From NCBI GenBank assembly GCA_017959525.1, contig JAGDAL010000011.1, positions 1 to 5,284 on the forward strand: a DNA stretch of 5,284 bases, given 5' to 3'. Positions 1-5,284 of the stretch are shown here, piece after piece. Position numbers and translations under genes: made by a program. The notes below the pieces were generated by a model. It ran no database searches, had not been told where the DNA came from, and was given only the letters and a program-made list of their open reading frames with translations. The stretch's first letter is position 1. Every line of letters begins with the position of its first letter. Origin of the DNA: Lachnospiraceae bacterium. Lineage in GTDB: Bacteria > Bacillota > Clostridia > Lachnospirales > Lachnospiraceae.

Positions 1-912
1 GGACCCTTGTGCGATTGGATCCTGGCAGATGGTAGCGGTGATGACGTCCGAGAGGATGTACTCTCTGGTGGTTTCAATATCATCGAAGGTCATGACCTTG
101 TAATCACCATCGGCTGCAGCAATGGCCTTGCAACCGCCGTATACACCACCGGCGGTGAAGAAGAAGGCATTCAACTGTGGGTCATTCGCGAGCATCTTCT
201 GGACTAATTCGAAGGAACGATAGTCATCGTCCCGACACTCTTCAATGGCGGATACACTTAGGTTCGGATACTTTTTAGAGAGAATATCCAAGAATCCCTG
301 AATGCGGGCTTCGTGTCCCTGTAATTCGTGGGAACCGGTAATAATACCGATGCGTCCGCTTCCTCCGGTAATCATGCCCATGAGTCCACCGGCTACCTGG
401 CCACACTTGAAAGGATTGGAACCCACATATGCCACACGATGGGAATCATTGATATCAGTGTTTACCGTGATGACCGGAATTCCATCGGCTTCGAGCGCAA
501 GCAGCTCTTTTTTAATCAATTCATGGTTCCAAGGAGCGATGATTAACCCGTTGATTCCAGAATCAACAAGTTCACGAATCGCCGCCAATTGGGCATTCTC
601 ATCAAAATCCGTCTGACGGTACTCCAAGGTAATTCCATAGACGGATAATTCTTCATTTTTCTCAGCGAGACCACGTTTGATATCTTCAAAGAACAAGCCG
701 GACTGCTGGAACAGAAGGACACCGATCTTGAGGTTTCGCTTCTGCACGGCTAAGGCAATACCTGCCTTATTGGGCTCGTAGTTGGACATCTCTGCAATCT
801 CGAGAATCTTTTTCTTCGTTTCTTCGCTGACTCCGCCACGATTATTCAACACACGGTCAACCGTACCGCGGGAGACTCCGGCGAGAGTAGCAATCTCTTG
901 CATTGTTGGCAT
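1..912 (-). CDS. LacI-family transcriptional repressor with sugar-binding (Peripla_BP_4-like) domain, C-terminus cut by window edge
   Basis: This is a cytoplasmic DNA-binding repressor, probably of the divergent pentose operon. The start ATG (912-910) is chosen because AGGGGAG lies five bases upstream and the next Met is only three codons in. The first 304 codons are present and the frame is open to the edge; the family is usually about 330-350 residues, so a few dozen are missing. Residues 1-24 form the LacI helix-turn-helix (EIATLAGVSRGTVDRVLNN). The hinge helix region is around PNKAGIAL (47-54). An effector domain starts near KIGVLL (62-67). Compared by eye with ribose-binding protein, R203 (GHEARIQGF), D277 (TFDD) and Q297 (CQDP) fall at conserved sugar-contact positions, while the Asp-Arg pair is replaced by N151-T152. 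This suggests a pentose-like effector, though the exact sugar is not determined. The recognition-helix specificity positions are R15-G16. The family call is very secure; the effector is inferred. Confidence 0.95.
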   Translation of the reverse strand, partial: MPTMQEIATLAGVSRGTVDRVLNNRGGVSEETKKKILEIAEMSNYEPNKAGIALAVQKRNLKIGVLLFQQSGLFFEDIKRGLAEKNEELSVYGITLEYRQTDFDENAQLAAIRELVDSGINGLIIAPWNHELIKKELLALEADGIPVITVNTDINDSHRVAYVGSNPFKCGQVAGGLMGMITGGSGRIGIITGSHELQGHEARIQGFLDILSKKYPNLSVSAIEECRDDDYRSFELVQKMLANDPQLNAFFFTAGGVYGGCKAIAAADGDYKVMTFDDIETTREYILSDVITATICQDPIAQGS

Positions 913-930
913 AGATACTCCCCTTTGGGC

Positions 931-947
931 TCACAAACGACCTGTGA
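931..947. repeat. Small inverted repeat in the repressor leader
   Basis: TCACA (931-935) and TGTGA (943-947) are perfect 5-bp arms around a 7-bp spacer, lying between the predicted repressor promoter and its ribosome binding site. It could be a weak mRNA hairpin or a protein site. It does not resemble the CACGTG-centred operators nearby. With arms this short, chance is a real alternative. Confidence 0.25.
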
Positions 948-959
948 TTACCCGGTTGT

Positions 960-988
960 GCTATAAATCACTGTCCATACTATCACAA
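960..988 (-). promoter_or_regulatory. Predicted sigma-A promoter of the LacI-type regulator
   Basis: On the minus strand, TTGTGA (988-983) is followed after 17 bp by TATAGC (965-960). This would place the transcript start near 953 and give a leader of about 41 nt. An overlapping alternative is the extended -10 TGATAGTAT (985-977), whose -35 would fall by the operator at 1006-1017. Either choice puts the operator at or just upstream of the -35, consistent with autoregulation. Both matches are only moderate. Confidence 0.4.
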
Positions 989-1005
989 CTTTTGAAATCG
1001 GGAAA

Positions 1006-1017
1006 GTACACGTGCAC
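1006..1017. promoter_or_regulatory. Operator-like palindrome O1 (regulator-proximal)
   Basis: GTACACGTGCAC is a 12-bp palindrome centred on CG with one mismatched pair. It is 11/12 identical to the core of the second site at 1122-1133. LacI-family operators are even palindromes with a central CG, which fits. Its location upstream of the repressor promoter and 116 bp (centre to centre) from the second site suggests autoregulation and possibly looping. That the adjacent LacI protein binds here is inferred. Confidence 0.65.
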
Positions 1018-1081
1018 GGACCGACCCTTTTTTGTGAATAATTGATAAAAGCAAGGATATTTTTTCTGATATTTTGATAAG

Positions 1082-1110
1082 TTGATATTTGCCCGTCCAG
1101 AGGATATATT
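1082..1110 (+). promoter_or_regulatory. Sigma-A promoter of the xylB-isomerase operon
   Basis: TTGATA (1082-1087) and TATATT (1105-1110) are separated by exactly 17 bp, close to the vegetative consensus, with an AT-rich stretch upstream (1027-1090). The predicted transcript start is near 1117, at the left edge of the long operator palindrome, so a bound repressor would block initiation. The leader would be about 69 nt. Confidence 0.75.
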
Positions 1111-1115
1111 TAACT

Positions 1116-1139
1116 TGTGACGTGCACGTGCACGACACA
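1116..1139. promoter_or_regulatory. Operator O2: 24-bp near-perfect palindrome over the operon start site
   Basis: The inner 14 bp CGTGCACGTGCACG (1121-1134) is a perfect palindrome. After one mismatched pair (1120/1135), TGTG (1116-1119) and CACA (1136-1139) extend it to 24 bp. The centre is CG, as expected for LacI-family operators. It overlaps the predicted +1 of the xylB promoter, the classic position for repression. It contains GTGCACGTGCAC, which matches the site at 1006-1017 at 11 of 12 positions. Assignment to the neighbouring repressor is inferred from position and the shared motif. Confidence 0.8.
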
Positions 1140-1185
1140 CGACGTAAACAGGTATGAACGGTAACGTTGTGGGGAAGGAGATTCT

Positions 1186-2655
1186 ATGTTATACGCAGGA
1201 ATTGATCTTGGTACCTCTTCCGTCAAGCTCTTATTAATGGACGAGAAGGGCGATATCAAGAAAATCGTGACAAGAGAATATGATTGTCAGTTCCCTCATC
1301 CGGGTTGGTCCGAGCAGGATCCGTACGTATGGTATGAGGAATCAATCAAGGGGTTAAAAGAACTGGTAGCTGATTGCGATAAGTCCCAGGTGGCAGGCAT
1401 CAGCTTCGGCGGACAGATGCACGGACTGGTTATCTTAGATGAAGAAGACCGGGTCATTCGTCCGGCGATTCTGTGGAACGACAGCCGTACCACAGAGGAG
1501 AACGACTATTTGAACAATACCATCGGGAAAGAGACCTTGTCTAAGTACACGGCCAACATCTCTTTTACCGGATTTACCGCATCCAAGATTCTTTGGGTGC
1601 GCAATAAGGAGCCGGAGAACTTCGCTCGCATTAAGAAGATCATGCTTCCGAAGGATTACCTGGCTTACCGCCTCACCGGTGTGAACTGCACGGATTATTC
1701 CGATGCATCCGGTATGTTGCTTCTCGATGTAGCCAATAAGCGTTGGTCCAAAGAGATGTGTGAGATTTGCCACATCACCGAGGATATGCTTCCAACCTTA
1801 TATGAGAGCTACGAGAAGGTAGGATGTCTGCTTCCGGAAGTTGCCGAGGAACTTGGTTTATCGGAAAAAGTCATCGTGGCAGCAGGTGCCGGAGACAATG
1901 CAGCAGCCGCTGTTGCTACCGGAACCGTAGGCGAAGGAAATTGTAATCTCTCTCTTGGTACCAGTGGTACCGTATTTATCTCTTCTCAGAAGTTCGGTGT
2001 TGACGACAACAACGCACTTCACTCCTTCGATGCAGCCGACGGAGGGTTCCATCTCATGGGATGCATGCTCTCCGCAGCAAGCTGCAACAAGTGGTGGATG
2101 GATGAAATCATCGGAACCAAGGACTACGCTGCAGAACAGAAAGATATTACCAAGTTGGGCGAGAACCACGTATACTTCCTTCCATATTTGATGGGAGAGC
2201 GTTCTCCGTACAACGATCCATATGCCCGTGGAACCTTCATCGGAATGACCATGGATACCACCAGGGCAGATATGACACAGGCGGTTTTGGAAGGCGTTGC
2301 TTTTGCACTGCGTGATTCCATCGAGGTTGCCAGAAGCTTAGGCATTCACATCGATGCTTCCAAGATTTGCGGCGGCGGTGCCAAGAGTCCATTGTGGAAG
2401 ACCATCATCGCCAACGTATTGAACATCCGACTGGATATTTTGAAAACAGAAGAGGGCCCGTCCATGGGAGGTGCTATGCTTGCAGCCGTTGCCAATGGGG
2501 AGTACGCATCCGTAGAAGATGCGGCAAAAGCCATCGTAGAGGTTGTGGACCATGTAGAGCCGACACCGGAGCTTGCAGCCAAGTACGAAGCGCGTTACCA
2601 GCAGTTTAAGCAGGTATACCCAACCGTCAAAGCCCTGTTTCCGCACTTACAGTAA
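1186..2655 (+). CDS. xylB: Xylulokinase (FGGY family carbohydrate kinase)
   Basis: This cytoplasmic kinase phosphorylates D-xylulose with ATP to D-xylulose 5-phosphate, the entry to the pentose phosphate pathway. At 489 residues it is full length (family about 480-510). The start has GGGGAAGGAG ending five bases upstream. Visible motifs in order are: the N-terminal phosphate-binding motif GIDLGTSSVK (5-14); GGQMHG (75-80), whose Met-His is typical of xylulokinases and contacts the sugar in E. coli XylB; ILWNDSRT (95-102); the FGGY signature region GFTASKILWV (129-138); LPKDY (154-158); the catalytic AGAGDN with D237-N238 (equivalent to D233-N234 of E. coli); SLGTSG (256-261); and the C-terminal GGGAKSPLW (396-404). 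These separate it from AraB, GlpK and RhaB types. It is the first gene of the operon driven from 1082-1110 and is probably repressed through the palindrome at 1116-1139. Minor promiscuity towards other ketopentoses cannot be excluded. Confidence 0.96.
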   Translation: MLYAGIDLGTSSVKLLLMDEKGDIKKIVTREYDCQFPHPGWSEQDPYVWYEESIKGLKELVADCDKSQVAGISFGGQMHGLVILDEEDRVIRPAILWNDSRTTEENDYLNNTIGKETLSKYTANISFTGFTASKILWVRNKEPENFARIKKIMLPKDYLAYRLTGVNCTDYSDASGMLLLDVANKRWSKEMCEICHITEDMLPTLYESYEKVGCLLPEVAEELGLSEKVIVAAGAGDNAAAAVATGTVGEGNCNLSLGTSGTVFISSQKFGVDDNNALHSFDAADGGFHLMGCMLSAASCNKWWMDEIIGTKDYAAEQKDITKLGENHVYFLPYLMGERSPYNDPYARGTFIGMTMDTTRADMTQAVLEGVAFALRDSIEVARSLGIHIDASKICGGGAKSPLWKTIIANVLNIRLDILKTEEGPSMGGAMLAAVANGEYASVEDAAKAIVEVVDHVEPTPELAAKYEARYQQFKQVYPTVKALFPHLQ

Positions 2656-2664
2656 TCAGCGCGA

Positions 2665-2791
2665 GTTGCCCTACGTGTGTTTTACACGGCTCTGTCGCAG
2701 CCTCGGTGCTTGAAGGTACGAAGTAGCTTCTTAGCATCCGCTAGGCGAGACCGAGAGCGGGAGCGTCCGTGAAAAATACATGTAGGGCAAC
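2665..2791 (+). repeat. Structured intercistronic inverted-repeat element between xylB and the isomerase gene
   Basis: The 25-nt arms 2665-2689 and 2767-2791 pair throughout, starting GTTGCCCTAC against GTAGGGCAAC. There are 22 Watson-Crick pairs, two G-U pairs (2675/2781 and 2679/2777) and one A-A mismatch (2684/2772). Read on the minus strand, the two wobbles would be A-C mismatches, so the fold favours the sense transcript. The 77-nt interior can form CTCGGT/ACCGAG (2702-2707 with 2750-2755), a small hairpin GAAG-TAG-CTTC (2720-2730) and TAGC-ATCC-GCTA (2732-2743). No U-run follows, so it is not an intrinsic terminator, and no reading frame with a ribosome binding site is seen inside. It may be a dispersed palindromic element, an mRNA processing or stability element, or an unrecognised structured RNA. 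The structure is seen; the function is unknown. Confidence 0.75.
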
Positions 2792-2800
2792 GGGAGCGTC
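2758..2800 (+). repeat. 10-bp direct repeat CGGGAGCGTC flanking the right arm of the structured element
   Basis: CGGGAGCGTC occurs at 2758-2767 and again at 2791-2800, start to start 33 bp apart. The first copy overlaps the beginning of the right arm of the inverted repeat and the second overlaps its last base. It is not an obvious target-site duplication, because no copy lies outside the left arm. It may be an internal repeat or part of an alternative pairing. Confidence 0.5.
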
Positions 2801-2836
2801 ACTAACTTAGAAAAGTATATTTAGGAGGAAAACAAC

Positions 2837-4321
<1,485 letters not shown>

Positions 4322-4322
4322 A

Positions 4323-4336
4323 AGAAAGCGCTTTTG
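4323..4336. promoter_or_regulatory. cre-like palindrome after the isomerase stop codon
   Basis: The perfect 10-bp palindrome AAAGCGCTTT (4325-4334) sits two bases into a 14-bp window that matches the CcpA site consensus TGWAANCGNTNWCA at 8 of 11 defined positions, failing at the first T and the final CA. It lies between the stop codon and the terminator, about 90 bp upstream of the next gene's predicted -35. It could be a weak CcpA site or just a small mRNA hairpin. Confidence 0.25.
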
Positions 4337-4356
4337 AAGCATAAGGAATTGACAAG

Positions 4357-4387
4357 ACCGAGTGGGTATTTTCCCACTCGGTTTTTT
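4357..4387 (+). terminator. Rho-independent terminator of the xylB-isomerase operon
   Basis: ACCGAGTGGG (4357-4366) pairs perfectly with CCCACTCGGT (4373-4382) around a 6-base TATTTT loop, followed by a run of six T (4382-4387, its first T in the stem). It lies 36 bp after the isomerase stop codon. There is no strong A-run on the left side, so it looks one-directional. It separates the sugar operon from the chemoreceptor gene. Confidence 0.93.
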
Positions 4388-4424
4388 GTACAAAAAAATG
4401 CGTTATCTTTTGGCAATTGTGCGA

Positions 4425-4453
4425 TTGCGGAGAGGAACATCTTCATATAGAAT
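4425..4453 (+). promoter_or_regulatory. Candidate promoter of the chemoreceptor gene
   Basis: TTGCGG (4425-4430) and TAGAAT (4448-4453) are 17 bp apart, giving a start near 4460 and a leader of about 72 nt. A perfect -35 TTGACA exists at 4483-4488, but no good -10 follows at 16-18 bp and its start would fall at the ribosome binding site. No convincing sigma-28 (TAAA...CCGATA) site, common for motility genes, was seen. Confidence 0.35.
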
Positions 4454-4470
4454 AGATGCGAACACGTTAT

Positions 4471-4511
4471 CGTGCAAAGGTTTTGACAGTTTTAATCGCG
4501 TGTAAAGTTTT
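4471..4511 (+). repeat. Imperfect direct repeat in the chemoreceptor leader
   Basis: CGTGCAAAGGTTTT (4471-4484) and CGTGTAAAGTTTT (4499-4511) are the same sequence apart from one substitution and a one-base gap, with starts 28 bp apart. Both lie in the untranslated leader just before the GGAGG ribosome binding site (4517-4521). They may be tandem binding sites or chance. Confidence 0.35.
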
Positions 4512-4531
4512 ATTTTGGAGGCTCTTGGGGA

Positions 4532-5284
4532 ATGAAATCGAAGAGAAAATTTTTTCAAACCGTTCTGTTTCAGAACGTTGCTATTAATGTTGCCATTTTG
4601 GTGGCATTTGTAGTCACTATTTTGCTGGTAAGCAGCTCTCTAAACGGAGTGATTAACAGCGCAACGAAAGGCACGGATGACGTAATTGCCATGCTTTCGG
4701 CAGAGAAGGAACTGCGGGAAGACGTGGTAGCAATTCAGGGTGATGTATCCAACATTGCCGGATTATCCAAATCCGGTGTGAATTATGATAGTTCTGATAC
4801 CGCAAAAGATATTAAGAAGCGGATTATTCACATGGAAGAGATGTATAACTACCTGGCAACCCAGACGGAATTGGCGACAACTGCAGAGCAGGAAGGCAGT
4901 GAACTGTATGAACTGCGTGCCGCAATGGATGTAGCTAATGCGCAGTTTGTGAAGATGTCCGATTCTGCACAGCTGAAGAACTATCTTATCTTCAATGCAG
5001 AGATTACAGATAACAATTATGTAGGCAACGGTGAGGCTGTTTTTAGCGCCTTGGACCGCTTGGAAGAGAAGGTCAACGGCATTGTTACCGACAGCGGCGC
5101 ACGTATGCAGAAGCTTCGTAAGGCCATGGTATGGCGCATCAATGTCGCCCTTGTTGTGGTTATTTCTATTATAGTAGTAGGTTTTCTGTTGAACTATTTC
5201 CGAATCAACCGTACCGTATCTAAGATCAGTAAGGAGATTCATGTCATCATCGGCAAAATTCAGGCCGGTGAAGGCGACTTAACC
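4532..5284 (+). CDS. Methyl-accepting chemotaxis protein, N-terminal sensor part (3' end beyond window)
   Basis: This is an inner-membrane chemoreceptor fragment of 251 codons, open to the right edge. The start ATG has GGAGG ten bases upstream. The short basic N-terminus (KSKRK) is followed by a first transmembrane helix (about 11-33). A mostly helical extracytoplasmic domain of about 165 residues (34-199) is rich in Glu, Asp, Ala and Gln and lacks obvious PAS/Cache motifs, so it fits a four-helix-bundle sensor. A second transmembrane helix (about 204-222) follows, then a HAMP linker beginning near NYFRINRTVSKI and reaching GEGDLT at the edge, the typical end of HAMP before the signalling coiled coil. 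The methyl-accepting domain is expected next but is not visible, so a HAMP-containing histidine kinase or diguanylate cyclase is a less likely alternative. Its ligand is unknown. It is transcribed separately from the sugar operon because a strong terminator precedes it. Confidence 0.82.
   Translation, partial: MKSKRKFFQTVLFQNVAINVAILVAFVVTILLVSSSLNGVINSATKGTDDVIAMLSAEKELREDVVAIQGDVSNIAGLSKSGVNYDSSDTAKDIKKRIIHMEEMYNYLATQTELATTAEQEGSELYELRAAMDVANAQFVKMSDSAQLKNYLIFNAEITDNNYVGNGEAVFSALDRLEEKVNGIVTDSGARMQKLRKAMVWRINVALVVVISIIVVGFLLNYFRINRTVSKISKEIHVIIGKIQAGEGDLT

Noticed and set aside
302..1045. Forward-strand open frames over the LacI gene and control region
   Set aside because: They are antisense shadows of a clear LacI-family coding frame or span the promoter region, and have no ribosome binding site or recognisable protein features.
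1296..2646. Several antisense and out-of-frame open frames within xylB
   Set aside because: Xylulokinase motifs run without interruption through the whole region in one frame; the others are shadows.
2665..2791. Intercistronic inverted repeat as an intrinsic terminator
   Set aside because: Neither arm is followed by a U-run on either strand, and the downstream gene belongs to the same pathway without a convincing promoter of its own.
2811..2822. Separate promoter for the isomerase gene (TATATT at 2817-2822)
   Set aside because: It touches the AGGAGG ribosome binding site, so a start about 7 bp downstream would remove that site, and no -35 at proper spacing is evident.
4463..4516. c-di-GMP (GEMM) riboswitch upstream of the chemoreceptor
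   Set aside because: The GCAAAG-like piece is suggestive because such riboswitches often precede chemotaxis genes in clostridia, but the paired helices and the conserved core of the motif could not be traced.
4763..5242. 159-codon minus-strand open frame opposite the chemoreceptor
   Set aside because: The plus-strand frame has a good start, two transmembrane helices and HAMP. The opposite frame has no family resemblance and lies wholly inside it.

Overview
The window looks like a low-to-mid GC Firmicute, most likely a motile Lachnospiraceae-type clostridium. This rests on strong AGGAGG-type ribosome binding sites, sigma-A-like promoters, a FucI-related isomerase paired with xylulokinase, and a four-helix-bundle chemoreceptor. 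The family-level placement is an inference from gene content and style; no rRNA or other marker is present.

Layout. Bases 1-912 (minus strand) hold the first 304 codons of a LacI-family repressor whose C-terminus lies off the left edge. Bases 913-1185 are a divergent control region. It contains a promoter for the repressor, a well-formed sigma-A promoter for the rightward operon, and two related palindromes (core GTRCACGTGCAC) with centres 116 bp apart, one near each promoter. Bases 1186-2655 encode xylulokinase (xylB). Bases 2656-2836 are an unusually long intercistronic gap containing a 127-bp inverted-repeat element with a 25-bp outer stem. Bases 2837-4321 encode a sugar isomerase of the L-fucose/L-arabinose isomerase superfamily. 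A cre-like palindrome and a strong intrinsic terminator follow. Bases 4388-4531 are the leader region of the next transcription unit. Bases 4532-5284 hold the first 251 codons of a methyl-accepting chemotaxis protein that runs off the right edge.

How it works together. The likely pathway is aldopentose to ketopentose (isomerase), then D-xylulose to D-xylulose 5-phosphate (XylB), feeding the pentose phosphate pathway. No classical TIM-barrel XylA is present, so the FucI-like protein is the natural candidate for D-xylose isomerase, a non-orthologous replacement I recall being reported in some clostridia. The divergent LacI-type repressor, with a ribose-binding-protein-like sensor domain, probably represses both itself and the xylB-isomerase operon through the shared operators, perhaps by looping, and is released by a pentose. 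The chemoreceptor is a separate unit whose link to pentose sensing is only suggested by proximity.

The two items most worth following are the operator pair, which defines a candidate LacI-type pentose regulon with an uncommon CACGTG-centred site, and the structured intercistronic element. In the latter, the stem imperfections are mainly G-U compatible only in the sense RNA.
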